Source: Holothuria scabra
Lineage: Eukaryota > Echinodermata > Holothuroidea > Aspidochirotida > Holothuriidae
DNA: 64,000 nt
Direction of reading: 5' to 3'
NCBI GenBank assembly: GCA_037179385.1
Contig: CM074187.1
Span: 3,162,001-3,226,000, forward strand
Shown here: piece by piece, positions 46,785-61,870 of the stretch
Position numbering within the stretch: position 1 is the stretch's first letter
Layout of the letters: each line of letters opens with the position of its first letter
The notes under the pieces: model-generated
Database searches by the model: none
Told to the model about the DNA's origin: nothing
The model's input: the letters and a program-made list of their open reading frames with translations, nothing else
Program-made: the position numbers and the translations under genes

Positions 46785-46870
46785 ATAATAATAATAATAC
46801 ATTGAACTTATATAGTGCCAAATCAGAACAAAAGTGAAGCTGCTCTAGGCGCTTGACAAAAATAAAATCA
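46785..46870 (-). repeat. SINE/LINE-type 3' end with ATT-repeat tail
   Basis: On the minus strand, AGCGCCTAGAGCAGC, then GGCACTATATAAG, then an (ATT)n tail. This combination of GCGCC and TATATAAG before an ATT repeat is common at 3' ends of invertebrate retroposons. There is no second copy in the window. Confidence 0.4.
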
Positions 46871-46944
46871 AACAACAAATTCATTTCAATCAAAGAAGCA
46901 AGCAAACAAAAGATCACGCTTAAATGTAGAAACAATTAGTACAA

Positions 46945-47205
46945 ACATATGGGGCCCATATACCTTTTGCACCCAAGACCCATATGGGACCCATATGGGC
47001 CAGCCCAGGAAACCCATATGATGCATATGGGATAGTGCTGGGACCCATTTGGGCAATTGCCCCATATGGGCCCCAGTACTATCCCATATGGGCATAAGGG
47101 CATACCGGGCTGGCCCATATGGGCCCCATATGGGTCTTGGGTGCAAAATAATATGGGACCCATATGATCTGACGTATATGGGACCCACATGGGAATGCTA
47201 CCTGG
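46945..47205. mobile_element. Foldback unit built of CCCATATGGG words
   Basis: About 15 CCCATATGGG-type palindromes occur. A larger inverted pair, TGCACCCAAGACCCATATGG at 46970 and its complement to about 47146, folds the unit. The right end is ATTCCxATACCTGGG-like (GGGAATGCTACCTGGG); the left terminus appears lost. Confidence 0.65.
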
Positions 47206-48294
47206 GAGCTGTCAACTAAAAGAGCCTGGCTGCAACAACCTTGCAATGTCATGAAGATTTATGCACTTATCAATTGCAACACTTACACTTCCTAGACCTG
47301 GGGATGGTCGGGTCTTGCCCGGGAACTTTATTTTTGAAATTGTTAAATCCCCAGGCAGAGCCTGGCCATATCCATGCTGGGTTGGGTATACATTGGATCG
47401 AGGGTAAATCCTCTGCCAAGTCCCCACTGTCAGCTAGGCACTATGCATACCACCAGTAAAAGACCTGCCAGATTACGCCCGCCTTCGGATCCAGATGGAG
47501 TGATATCCTAGCACACTTAAGTCTTGACCGTGTGGGGACAGAATGACTGTGAAATCCGTCCCCAGTCAAATGCCATCCCTGGGTCTAGGTGACTAGGCCG
47601 GGGTCGAGGTTGCAATTGGTAAATAGCCGAAGTGCATTAGCTTACCTCAATTATACCAGCATGCCGAATATGTCTTCTTCTTTGCAGGCTCCCAGTTGTT
47701 CCACTTGCCCTCCTCTATGCTGAACAGTGGCTCATCATATTCATTAATCATAAGCTATAAAGTTGTGAAGTTCTCTGCTACACTTGCATATGTCCAACAC
47801 GGTCAAACTTCATTGTTATTGCAGAACACTAAAGTTACACACATCAACAGCCCACTTCATAGAATATTTTCTAACTCACACATTGTCTATGCAGTGTTTA
47901 CGAAATAACGTTGTTAGATCACGTAGTATATACTGAACTGTAAGCGTCATCTTCTCTGCGCTTCATGTAACTCAACCGCTAAAGGTGGTCGATCGATAAA
48001 TTTACTTCTTAAATCCTGCCGGTAATCACACTCCGACGTCTTCTTGGTGTGCCATACATTAATAATGACACTTTTTTAAATCCCTGCGAATGTCTTTGGG
48101 AATAATTTCAGATGTTATTGCAAAGAAAATAGTCGCTTCATCGGTAAGGTAAGGGCTCTTCATTTGTCGACTGCTAGCACTGCTGGCTGACAGATATGAA
48201 TGACAAGGTCATGTGACCTAACGTATGTTTATTCATATCGCGATTTACAGACTGCCAACTTTGATTGGACTAGATATTGAGAAACTACTACATA
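47206..48294. other. No gene recognised
   Basis: No supported feature. Confidence 0.4.
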
Positions 48295-48545
48295 TTATTC
48301 ATCCTAATGAGGGATGAATAAAATAAAGGTATAACATAAAAATTATGACGTCATAGAAACCAATTGTCCCAAGACTCTCGTTGAGAAGCGATGCCTTTAT
48401 AGACCGATAGAGGGCGTATTAGTAAAAAGGCAAATACGGTATGCTGTACGGTGCTGAAGCACTGGATTTGTGTAGAGTCAGTGTTTTCAGCTCCCCGGGG
48501 AACACTCACGAGAGACTTGGCCAAGTCTACCCGCGGGGAGAAAAA
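48295..48545 (-). repeat. Dispersed repeat R42, copy 2
   Basis: An inverted relative of 42018-42240 with the same TGACGTCA (48346-48353) and CGCCCTCTA words. It is followed at 48546-48746 by GC-richer DNA with CTATATAAAGACAGG (TATA-like, plus strand, 48637). Confidence 0.6.
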
Positions 48546-48746
48546 ACGTTTTTCGTCCAGTGCATCGCTACGAAAAAGGCAGTCTAAGGGGGCGGCCGAC
48601 ACAGAGGCGCTACGTAGGCTATATGTTAGGATCCCCCTATATAAAGACAGGAGCGCACATGGATAAATCAGTGATGAACGGCCGTTGGTTTGCGTCCGAT
48701 GATGAAAACAAATTTCAGTTTCTGTTTTCTTACTCTTGGGTGTGAC

Positions 48747-48974
48747 TTGAGTCAATGTGGACAAAGACTCGAGTCAAGTCGAGTCATTCACTTCTGCGAT
48801 TCGAGTCATTTCGAGTCTTTCAAATTTTATTTTATGATTACTCGAGTCCCGTCGAATCTTTGGCGAGTGGTGACTCGAGTCGAGTCGATTCCCGTGAGTT
48901 TGGACTCGAATCACTGAAATCGTGACTCCAGTCTGACTCGAGTCACATCTTTGACATGAGTCATTACAACACTG
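48747..48974 (-). mobile_element. GACTCGAGTC-word MITE, second copy
   Basis: Iterated GACTCGAGTC and CGAGTCA words, ending GAGTCATTACAACACTG. This is the complement of the start of 40599-40830. Its other end is missing. Confidence 0.6.
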
Positions 48975-51900
48975 CCCTGAATACTTCCTGTTTGCGTAAA
49001 TAACACGTTGCATAGGGAGGACTTAATTTATTACATCACCCCACAAGATTAAGAGTGGGACAAGATGCAGTAACTTTCAGAAAGGCAAAAGAAATACACA
49101 AATTGTAATTTGAGTAGTAAAACAATGACATCACAAATTATTGCGAAATGTACCATTTGGCAAATCACCATTTGAGTGATTAAACTTCATCATTTTGTAT
49201 CTAAGCACTCGAATGTCCTCTTACAATGGGGGTTGGACGCTCAGAGTTTATTTTGAAGCTTTTCAACAGCTAATTTTGAATTTTTTGACCTGAGGTACAC
49301 TTTAGTGTGTGAGGGTTGCCAAAGTTAGTTGTACTGAAGGTGACTTAGACCGTTATGTTAAATAGTGTGAAAAGAGATGATATTCTTCATCTTGTTGGCA
49401 TTAATGGGTGGGTGCAAGTAATGGAACACTCAATGGGGGTGTGCTTCCATACGACAATATATATAAAAGTGATTACGAAGGTCTTATGTACCACCTGAGT
49501 TGATTCTCGGAAGGTTAAGGAATATTAACAGATTGAAGTAGCTTTCAATGAATACTGGAAAGAGTAAACTGTGAGAGTGCTAATTTTGTTTTTCTTCTAT
49601 TTGTTTCAGAACATCTGTTTGGATCACAATTCACTAGCCTCTGATAATGCGATAGCTGGTCATAAATCTTGTTAATTTAAAATGAAGAAAGTGAGGCTTT
49701 ATTTACGATACACAACAGGAACGTGTTTTTAATATATTTTCTCATTTCTACTTTTTAGGGTTGATCAATGTGTAAAAGAAGTGATTTCTAGGTTATGAAC
49801 CTGCAGGTAGAATTTGTATAAAATTATTAAACTAAACAGCTGGTTCAAAGAAAAAGTAAGGTGTAAACTAGGTTAAAACAATTCCACTTGGAAAATAATG
49901 CTACATGTTCATAAGACCACTGCAGTGTAGCATCAGGAAAACAAAACAATTTGTTCTTGTTACGTGTATAGTAATTGAATCATCTCTCCCTTTACCTTTG
50001 GATACCAGGAACTGTGTAGAGCAAGTGGCCAGAGTAATTTGACTAGCTGGAAAGGTAGCCGATATAGCCTACACTTATTTATTCAATGGCCTTTAAAATA
50101 TTTGCTAAGTAGATGGCATAGCATTTTTTAGTGATATTCCGTTTTGCCCTTGTTCCACTTGGGACGACAAGATATTTCAAAAGATAAAAATGAAGCAAGT
50201 CGTTTTCTTTTAGCTGCAGCTTTAACAACCACGTCAGGAAAATAGTTGTTAATGGCGTCCAGACAATTTTTAATGTCTTTTGCGTTAAAAAATAAATCAT
50301 GAAAAATTAGATAAAAAACAAAAAACAATCACAAGACTTTCCGTAAGGCTTTCGCCATGTAGGCAGGTATAAATTTTCTTTATTTTTTCGTTCCCTACGT
50401 TTTCCAGTGTTATTTGTTTCCTACGTAATAGATTTACGACCAGAGCCGTCTAGTGGTGCCCGTTGTTATCATTGAATGGAAAAATATTTTTTTGTTTTGC
50501 TTCTCTAAGCAAGCCTACAAAACCTATGTATATTTAATGAAAAAAATTTACATTGATATTTATAAGCCCGAAAAACACAAATTTGGAGTAGATACGAAAG
50601 GGTAAATTTCACGGTCTGCTTGCAAAGAGTAAGCATTTCAACGTGTAGTGTACAGTGTTGGATATATTACAATTGATAACGTGATCGATCATGAACTGAG
50701 AAGGACTGTATTACACGCTCTCGCTTCATCATGTACGTGTCCTGCATGTAAATATACAATTGCATAAACTACAAAGCCGTAGGGCATAGGTCCTGTAAAT
50801 AATGAGTATATCTCATCAATGCAATGTTTATCAGAAGAGCAATGAATCACCTATATTATAACGGAAATATAATGTCAGGCCAAGCAAAGAAAGACGTTAG
50901 TGTTCCAAAAAAGTAAGTAGATAGGGACCCCTATTGTTTGATCAATAAAAGGGATATTGCAATGATAATTATTGATATCTTACAAATTAATTCCCTAAGG
51001 GGAGCATTGGTTCAAGCATTCTCACATTTTAAAGGGAAACTTATATTTGTAGTCTGATTGAATTTAATTTGTTAAAAATTACAATTGCAGATACAAAGTG
51101 ATACCTATGCTTAACCTTTGGAAGGCATTGCAGATTAACATTAAAGACAGATGGATTCTCATACGAAATTCATTGGCCAAAATGTCAATGTTAGAGTTAG
51201 CTATGAAGTTAGGAATTAGGGCTATCGTTAGCCAGTTAGTAAATTTCTTGTTAAACGGTGCGCTTCGACACAAATATATCTTAAAGTATGAAACTCTCAG
51301 AACAAGGATGAGTACAGAGAGGCAACGGATTGCTGAGTCAGAATCAAAGTCACCAAATGCTCAAGGAACCCTTCTCCTGTTTTAATTTTGAGACAGTTTC
51401 GGATTTCTTTATGAACAAGAAACGTTGGATCGTACTAGTTCATACAAGTTTCGCAACTCCTTTTTCTTGGCTCAGTCTTTTACATTCCGTTCATACAAAT
51501 ATTTATAATTCTGTTACTGGGCTTAAAAATGGTAACGGGAAAAATAAGATCGAACGGTACTTGTATATCATCGTCATCCTTGACAACACATTTTGCCTTT
51601 GCAGCTTAGTAGTTGAAACGGTCCCATTGGGAACGACGGACCCACGGTTCTAACCCCGCTTATGCCGAGATATTCCCCTGATTTATTTCTTCTGTTTGTT
51701 TCCTTCTTCGATAGTTACATCAGTATTATGGACGAACTCATTTTCCAATGATTACAGTTGCATTTCATTCAATGGGGATGGTACCTTTGATCACGTTTAT
51801 TTTCTGACCACTTAACTGTGCTAATTTTTATTGTTGTAGTGAAAATTTTATTGCGAACGGAAGCTAAGACTACCGACTCCTTAGCTTTTACTTGCAAGCC

Positions 51901-52771
51901 TGGAAGATGTCATTTTCTTCTGCCTGACAGTTCGGGAGTTTTCAAAACTTTCTGCTCGCTCCGCGCGATCCTATGGTAGAGCTTCGCTTAAACATTTTCA
52001 TTTTTCTCTCCCCGCCAATTGAACACTTGCCCACTCATTCTCCAAAATGAAAAAAATCTGGTTACCGCTCTGGGTGGGGCTTTGGAATAAGCAGTGAATA
52101 GTATTTTCCGTACTCATATAACAGCGCTTACAGGTGGCGATATTTTGTGCATCATCTCATCATAAATCTGTGTCAATCTGTTTTGCAAAATTCAAAGGGA
52201 AAACTGATGTTTACAACTTTTAAGAGGGGTAAATGTGACGTACACTGTCGATACAGAATTAATAATACTTTGTAAGTGCTGACTGCTTACATTGACGGAA
52301 ATAATGGTAATTCAATAAAAAATCATTTAGGCCTATGTCATGTATATTCAACGCCGTGATTGGGTGAGAACACATCAAGTCAACTCTTTTGTCGAAAAAT
52401 AGTAAAAAGCAGAAAAACTTCCCCCATCAAGACATCTGTTATTACTGTGCGATTCAATAAATCAATAAAGGAAGTCATTAATAAGTAAGACGTAGGTAAA
52501 GAGAAAATTCGTATATAAGCTAATTGCAAGTTAAAAACTCTGTTTGCTATGGTTAATGAAATCTGTTCACTGTCAAAATTCACAGTTAATTCCTTTAATT
52601 TTTCTGACATATATTGTTCTGTTTTAGAGAGTTTCTTATTGTCACCAATTTTTTTCTTTTCTTCAAATCAATTTGTCTTATTTCCGCATGTTCATGTGGT
52701 ACATTACTGTACCATCTAAAGCTTGCAGAGAATAAACGTATATTGAGTCATGTTAAGCTTGTTTGGTAAAG
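48975..52771. other. No gene recognised; holds a short D1-repeat copy
   Basis: 51190-51260 matches D1 (GCTATCGTTAGCCAGTTAGT, AAATTTCTTGTTAAACGG). The rest is AT-rich with short frames only. Confidence 0.45.
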
Positions 52772-52779
52772 GAGCACTG

Positions 52780-52933
52780 CAAAGGCGTGCGACGCGGGGG
52801 TGCAGGGGGTACTCGCCGTCCCAATTCGGGCAAAAACAGTTGGTGCATTCGGGCAAAACATGATTGAGGGTGCCATTATTCGGCCAAAATTTGCTCTTGC
52901 CTCCCCCACAAAAATTATTTCCGTACGCCTATG
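52780..52933. mobile_element. hAT-type MITE with perfect 8-bp TSD
   Basis: A 154-bp unit between GAGCACTG duplications (52772-52779, 52934-52941). The ends are CAAAGGCGTGCGAC and, in reverse complement, CATAGGCGTACGG. Non-coding. Confidence 0.8.
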
Positions 52934-52941
52934 GAGCACTG

Positions 52942-55919
52942 TTTATAAACTTTCCAACTTTGTCCCCGTATGAAAGGACAGAAGAAACAGACAGGGAAAG
53001 AAAAGCAAACATCTCTCATGTGAGTTGAATCTAAGAGGGTTTTCAAAGTAATGTAAACTGATCAAAACTGATCATAGCAAAGGATGTTCGAGAATCACTA
53101 GGCCTAAGCAATCAAATAGTTTAGAATCTCTACAATCAAATGGATGAATGGTTAGGAGTGATTTCTTCGTTTCATGTCCCTACCTGGATTTGAAGGCTAC
53201 TTGTCGGTCGACCAGTCAGTGTATATAGTTGATTGTTAGTGCCAGTTCAAATAGTGTTTGCTCTTGTGCTTTAGCGTTCGTTTGGATTTGGATGGCGACT
53301 ATGTTCCGTTCGGGCCCGTTTCAAAGCATAATAAAAGTACCCTCTAGTTGTATATTCTGGTATCAAAATATGTGGTGTTTCTTGTGATAGTTTCTTTTTT
53401 CATAGAGATAACTGATTGGGAGTGTCACCGAGCCCTGCCCTGGCCCTTAAAAATAGTGTAGTAGTTAACTGTGTATTTTTAATATTGCCTTCGTAGATAG
53501 CTGTTGCTTTCGTGTATTTGTGAGTTGTGGTTTTTGTTTGGGACTTTGCCTTATTCGTTACTTTTTCCAATCACGTAAGAAGCTCGCTCATTATTCGTAA
53601 GTAGAGAGGAGAATGGAGAGGCAATAACCAAGATTATGAAAGTGGGAAACTTTTATAAAATAACCTTAGTATTTTGGTTCATTTTTAGGGTCAGAAAAAA
53701 CGATTCTTTTTAAAAAGGTAAAGGTACAATGTTTCAATACAGGAAATTTTCTCAATTGAAGATGTGCAATGTTTTACATTGCTATGCTCCGCATTATGTC
53801 CCATGAGATTAGTTCACAGAATGGACGCATGTGACATTTCATTTCTTCAATCCCAAACGCCGTAATAGGAAGCTCACGTATACGCCATATTACCATATTT
53901 ATCTTCGGTGGGCCCCGAAGGGAACAAGTCATAAATCGTCAGAGACAATTCCAATGTCACTCTTAGAGGTGATGAATTATCAGCGGAAAGTTTATAATAT
54001 GAGTATTTTGTTACGGTTTAAAGTAAAGAAAAAGAGAAGGAGCTATAATTCTGATTTAAGTTTGGATACAGGGGAAGGCCTGAGCTGCTTGTTCTTGTAA
54101 TCTCACGTAAATCGTGACCAACTCAACTTTTTGTCCAATTCTGAGTGTACAAAGAGTTTCCGGATTCTGATAGGTAACGTTAGGAAAACATGCCTAAGGG
54201 TAGTTTATTTATTTCCATTGATGGATAGAGGTTTTGTCGGATGGAAAAGAACTTTTCAAAAGAATCTTATTTGAGTTTGGAGATAGAGCAATAACAGTTT
54301 ACAGTATAATTTATGTCCCACCTATGCAGTCCAGTACAGTGAGTGAGTTATGAAGACATCAAATAACTTTAAAAGAAAATTTTCCTTACAATGACACATT
54401 CAACTTGAACGTTGTTGAATTATAAGCCTGAAAGAAGTAATTTTGTAGAGAGTTACTATTTGCTTGTTAATTATTGTTAGTTCTTAGTAGTCCGTGTCAA
54501 AATGAGCACTATGTTTGCTAATTTCTTGAACACTAAGAATGTCAGATTTTGCAGTCAAAGCCTAAAAAACAGGAAGCTATACATACAATATAGACAATAT
54601 ATGTAGACAACAACAGTGAAATAGGGCAACACAGTACAACATCATTAATAGAAGCAGTAAATATAAACTACTTTGCGAAAAGCAATTATTAATCACATGC
54701 TCTAATGAAAGCTGAAGCTTGCGCCCTCTATTTTCGAAGAGTTTAAAGCGATTTTCTTGAGATAACACTCATTTACTTCCAAAATGTGGAGACGAGTTGT
54801 TTTTTCAAGGGATACAAATTGCATCTAGATAGTATGTAGCGTTTGGAAGATACCAGTGTTGAAAGAAATGCAATCGTTTCCTGGAAGTAACGCATTTAAA
54901 AAAAATCTGTATACCATCACATCACATTTATTTAAGATTGCATTCAATTTATTAATTAATTTGATTCCGCTGAGGGAATATCAGACAACAATTTTTATAA
55001 CACCCCACATATGTTGAAGGGTACTAGTTTTACATGAAAAGATTACAACAGTATCAAATTTCAAAGACACTACGGCATTCAATCGTAAAGAAAAAACAAC
55101 ACAATCTGAGACGATGCGCGCACATTGCATAACTTTTTGCGTAAAACTTAAAGTGAAGGTGTTTTTTACCAAAATAACCAATCTTTTAAGTGAGATATTT
55201 TGACGTAGGAAAAGGGTATTGTGACAGGCTTTGATTTAGGTATTTTTTGTACTTCAGAGACTTCAGTAAAAAACCACAAGCTACCCACATGGCTGCCTAG
55301 TTCACAGGATGTTCAAAAGTTGAAAAAGAAATGACAAACTAAGGAATATTCTGGATTCCACACGCGAAATAAATTTCCACATGTTTGTCCCTAGATAAAA
55401 TTCTTTTCAATCTCTACAAAGAATCTTAGGAGATAAATATCAACCAGCGTCACTTACCTCATCGTAGGTCCGAAAGTTCTTACAAAACAAATGCTTTTAC
55501 TGCTGGAGGGTACACTTAATGTCTCTGTATCTTAATTGAGTTTATCTTAAGGGTACTAATTAAAGTTTCTAAATATTCTAAGCCTGTACCTTTTAAAGAG
55601 TGTTTATGTACGCACCATGTGCTTCAATAAGGTTTTAGTCACTCTGACCGACACCGGCCAGCACTGGCGATTTCCTCCCGGCATTAAGAGCAAATTCTGA
55701 GACAACCGGCCTGTTACGACTCATTTTGTAACGACTTGACCAAAATGCAACAACTTGACCTTAATGTAACAACTTTCTGCCCAAAAAGTAAGAACTATGG
55801 AAGATGTTCCAAAGTTAAACAACTTTCTGCCCCAAAATGAAAGAAATAAGAAAGTTGGTCCAATATCCAAAGACCTGTACCTTGAATTTTCACACCGTGC
55901 CTCATTAGAGAAATTAACA
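52942..55919. other. No gene recognised
   Basis: Only short uninformative frames on both strands. Confidence 0.4.
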
Positions 55920-55985
55920 TCAGGTTTTTGATGATCTGGGGTGGGTGGTTTGATTTTGATTTGCTGGTCACGTATCGTGGGGTGT
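55920..55985 (-). pseudogene. Small inverted PLE-D fragment
   Basis: Minus-strand translation gives SNHPPQIIKNL, the same protein stretch as TNHPPKITKHL on the plus strand at about 56020-56050. The two pieces face each other as an imperfect inverted repeat. Confidence 0.55.
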
Positions 55986-55989
55986 TGTT

Positions 55990-56838
55990 GGGCTTAGACG
56001 TGGGCTTAGACGTGAGCAGCAAACAAACCACCCACCCAAGATCACCAAACACCTGCCAGCGTCAATCAACAGGAGATTATGTGACTTATCATCCAACGAG
56101 AAGGTATTTAATGAAGCCGTCCTAATCTACCAGGCCGCGCTTAACCGCAGCGGGTTTACTCACAAGCTCATTTACTTTGAATCCCCACCTCAGAAGAAAC
56201 GCAAGAGACCCCGGAATATTACTTGGTTCAACCCGTCATATTCAATGAACGTTAAAACTAATATTGGACAATTATTTCTTACTTTAATTAAGAAACACTT
56301 CCCCCTGGAAGCCTTTAACCGTTAAAATAAGTTATTGTTGTATGCCGACCATCCAGCAAACTATCAGCTCACACAACCAGGCTCTCGTTAGAAAGGGAAC
56401 AAAAGCAACTAAGGACTCCTGCAATTGTAGAAACAAGAGTACCTGTCCAGTCCCCAACAAATGTAATACCCCCTCCCCTGTTATATACCAGGCCACTGTC
56501 TCTACCGCAAGGAGTATAGAAACTTACGTTGGACTTGCAGAATGCTTTAAGTTAAGGTTCCACAACCGGATTAAGTCGTTTTACAATAGTAAATACCTTA
56601 ATGACACAGCACTAAGCAAGTATGTATGGCACCTAAAAGAAACCCTTCTCCCGTATACAATCACTTGGAAATTTTTGAAATAGGCTAGTGTCTATAATGT
56701 CTCAACCAAACGATGTAATTTGTGCTTATGGGAGAAGTATTTTATAATCCTCATTTAGCTAGCCTCAAATCCAGGTGTGAATTGGTTTCCACCTGTAGGC
56801 ATTCTAAGAAATTCTCGCTGAGCAAGTTAAGGATGTGA
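55990..56838 (+). pseudogene. PLE-D linker and GIY-YIG endonuclease, degenerate
   Basis: The fragment begins with NHPPKITKHLPASINRRL, then SSNEKVFNEA and a KRPRNITWFNP motif with TNIGQLF, as in the C-terminal half of a PLE-type protein family common in invertebrates. A small deletion near 56322 shifts the frame to MPTIQQTISSHN. A Cys cluster (CNCRNKSTCPVPNKC) and the GIY-YIG part follow: VIYQATV, TYVGLAECFKLRFHNR, then LSKYVWHLKE. Past 56683 a stop and another frameshift interrupt KRCNLCLWEKYFII and CRHSKKF. RT and start are missing. It is clearly a dead copy and distinct from families A-C. Confidence 0.8.
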
Positions 56839-56903
56839 TATCCGCACCTTTTGGGTATGTTCATTTATTTTTCATGTGCACCTACGATGCCCGTTGTCAG
56901 TTG

Positions 56904-57035
<132 letters not shown>

Positions 57036-57116
57036 CCGTAATATTAAAAAATAATTAATAATTAATAATGTCAACCAGGCAATGGTAAAGTGCTCAACCC
57101 TGTAAAGGGAGCTGTA

Positions 57117-57974
<858 letters not shown>

Positions 57975-58061
57975 TGAATCAGTGCGGAAATGAATAGTCG
58001 CATGAAGACCTCAGGTCATTTTTCCTCAAACATAGGCATTGCCTTATACTGAAATATCAAT

Positions 58062-58183
58062 AATTTTTTTTGAAATGGAAAACTTAGCCTCAATGGCTCA
58101 GTGGTCAGAGCATCCGCCTTGTAAGCGGGAGGTCGCTGGTTCGAATCCTGCTTGAGGCTAAGTTTTCCATTTCAAAAAAATAA
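58062..58183. repeat. Long inverted repeat embedding the tRNA
   Basis: The arms 58062-58093 and 58152-58183 are near-perfect complements: GAAATGGAAAACTTA plus the acceptor strand on the left, and its complement on the right, followed by A/T runs. The acceptor stem is thereby extended by about 25 bp beyond the mature tRNA. Confidence 0.85.
58087..58159 (+). tRNA. tRNA-Thr (anticodon TGT)
   Basis: A 73-nt cloverleaf. The acceptor GCCTCAA/TTGAGGC is fully paired, the D-arm is GCTC/GAGC, and the anticodon stem TCCGC/GCGGG has loop CTTGTAA, giving anticodon TGT at 58120-58122 (reads ACA, Thr). The T-loop TTCGAAT sits on a T-stem with one T-T mismatch. The A box is TGGCTCAGTGG (58094-58104) and the B box is GGTTCGAATCC (58138-58148). 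TTTT at 58163-58166 can terminate RNA polymerase III. The surrounding inverted repeat and the mismatch leave open that it is a mobile tRNA-derived copy. Confidence 0.8.
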
Positions 58184-59914
<1,731 letters not shown>

Positions 59915-60024
59915 CGGAGAAACTGTAAAACAACGGTGCTACAGAATTGAAAGGCTGGATCTCCGAGGAGATACAAATAGCGGAAGGCTGGAATTCAGAT
60001 AAATTAAACAGCCAAAAGGTTTGA

Positions 60025-60065
60025 AGTAGAGCTTTCGAGGAATACTACCTCTTTATCAATACTTG
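60025..60065 (-). ncRNA. Hammerhead-like motif in PLE-C tail
   Basis: Minus strand: AAGTA, TTGATAA, AGAGG-TAGTATT-CCTC, GAAA, GCTC, TACTT. Stem I is fully paired (5 bp), GAAA is intact, and CUC fits NUH. Only the first core block deviates from CTGATGA. Confidence 0.65.
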
Positions 60066-60266
60066 GTCAGAGAATGACAAGGAGTGAGAGATTTTGGGAG
60101 CTTTCAAAGGTGTTGACAATGGCCTCACCTCTATTGTGACAGGATAATCCTTCTTAAGGCAATTGAGCAGGTTGATTGACCGGGAGTGTCTAATCGGATT
60201 ACTCGGGTGTAACCCATGAAATTATTAGGCCGGAATGGCCTGATCGGATTATTTTGGTTAGTATCA

Positions 60267-61113
60267 TCAGCAAGCTGGTAAATCGCTTCTGATGTTCAAG
60301 CCGAAAGGCGATGTGGTTTTGACATTGAGTTCCCAGAAATTTTCTTTGGCTTTCCTAGCTTTGTCGGTCCATCTATCGTTTTGGTCGATAGCAATGACCC
60401 GTAAATTTTTTAAATGGTTTGCAACAGGTTGTTCAACCTTTTTGGTTTTAATTGCTGACCTGTGCTGTGTCACTCTCATTCGAAGAGAATTGTTAGATTC
60501 TCCGACATACTGCACACCACATAAATTGCAGAATATATGATAAATGACATTTTTGGAAAGACAATTAATTTCTTGTCTAATTTGGAAGGTGCGTGCATTT
60601 TGATTGCTCTGGAAGCCTTTTGTGGAATCAACCAGGGCGCACGTCTTGCAGTTGTAAGGGCAAGGTGAACAACCGAAATTTTCGTTGTTTTTCTCGACTG
60701 AGGCTTTGTTCTGGAATTTTGCCCGAACCAAAATGTCCCGTAAATTTGAGGGCCGCTTGAAGGCAACATCGGGGGATTGGGGAAAGATAGACCTTAAGCG
60801 ATCGGTGCTCTGAAGTGTGGGCATATGCTTTTTGATGAATTTGGCTAGTGGTGGTAGACCGGGATGGTACTCAGTTACCAACGGCACTCTGTCGGAATTG
60901 GGCTGACGAGTTTTGTAAGTCAGAGTTTGCGAGCGGGGGTTTCTTTTGCCTTTTTGATGGCATTTTCAATTGAACACCGAAAATACTGCCGATTACGGAG
61001 GTAACCAGATAGTTCCTTTGCCCGAGTGTCAAAATCTGTTTCAGAGGAACAGATGCGTTTTATGCGGAGTGCTTGACTGTACGGAATGTTTTGGTGCAGT
61101 GTGGAGGATGGCA
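60267..61113 (-). pseudogene. PLE-C linker and GIY-YIG endonuclease
   Basis: It begins with NIPYSQALRIKRICSSETDF (the conserved post-RT segment) and continues to VPLVTEYHPGLPPL, FKRPSNLRDILVRAKF and a Cys cluster (CSPCPYNCKTC). The GIY-YIG strands follow (VIYHIFCNLCGVQYVGESNN) with RMRVTQHRSA, and a GLNIRSDLPAC C terminus. Open from about 60887 to the stop at 60267. The upstream part (61114-60920) is in another frame or separated by a stop near 60900. Confidence 0.85.
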
Positions 61114-61572
61114 ACTGCTGGGTAGAAGGTAGTTGTGCTTGTCCTTTGGTTTGTTGAACAAGTCTGTTTTGAGTGAACCATTTTCTATGGTTACAGTGGT
61201 GTCCAGGAAGTGGACACTGGACCTGGAATGGTCGGCCGTAAATTTGATGGTGGGATGGAACGAATTAATGTTTTCCTAGAATGTTTGCCTAGAATTTAGA
61301 GTACGAGAGAGTCGGAGACAGTCCTGAGAGATAAACTGAAGCTTGAATTTGGGAAGCTTTTTTTTTTAGCTTCCTGGTTTTTGAATCAATTTGGTGATTG
61401 AGTTCATTGATGGTTTTGCGACAATCTCCAATTTGCACTTCCATCAGTCTTAGAGACGTTTTTCTGAGTATACCTTTCCAGAAGGCGTAGCTTCCACTGC
61501 CGGGGCTGTGCACATACGCAGAGACAGCGGCATCAGCTTTTCAGTAACACACACTCCACAGGTTTATGTTAA

Positions 61573-61824
61573 CCCTTTTAGCGTTGTTTGGACCCTTTTG
61601 GACCCATACGGAGAGAGCGGCTCTCACCCATGTTTACTGTTTCACGCGGAGCTCGAAACTGCGAGCAGCTACCCGAAAATTCGGCCACAAGAACGAGAGA
61701 GACGATAGTTTAAGGGCACGGGGTCAATAGCCTACGGAAGATGATGCGGTGCATGCTACTTCCGCTTTTCCGCCCAATGAAGAGGCGCGCAAAGATGACT
61801 CGATTGGAGCACAACTGTAAAGAG
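61573..61824. mobile_element. piggyBac-type MITE, copy 2 (inverted relative to copy 1)
   Basis: A 252-bp unit. TTAA at 61569-61572; the right flank has decayed to TTAG (61825-61828). It aligns along its full length with the reverse complement of 25498-25748. Flanking it further out is a 26-bp direct repeat (61500-61525, 61848-61873). Confidence 0.8.
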
Positions 61825-61870
61825 TTAGTCTAAAGTATCTGCACCACGGGGCTGTGCACACACGCAGAGA

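Noticed and set aside
48637..48655. TATATAAAG as a host promoter
   Set aside because: There is no gene downstream and it lies beside dispersed repeat R42; kept only as a note.
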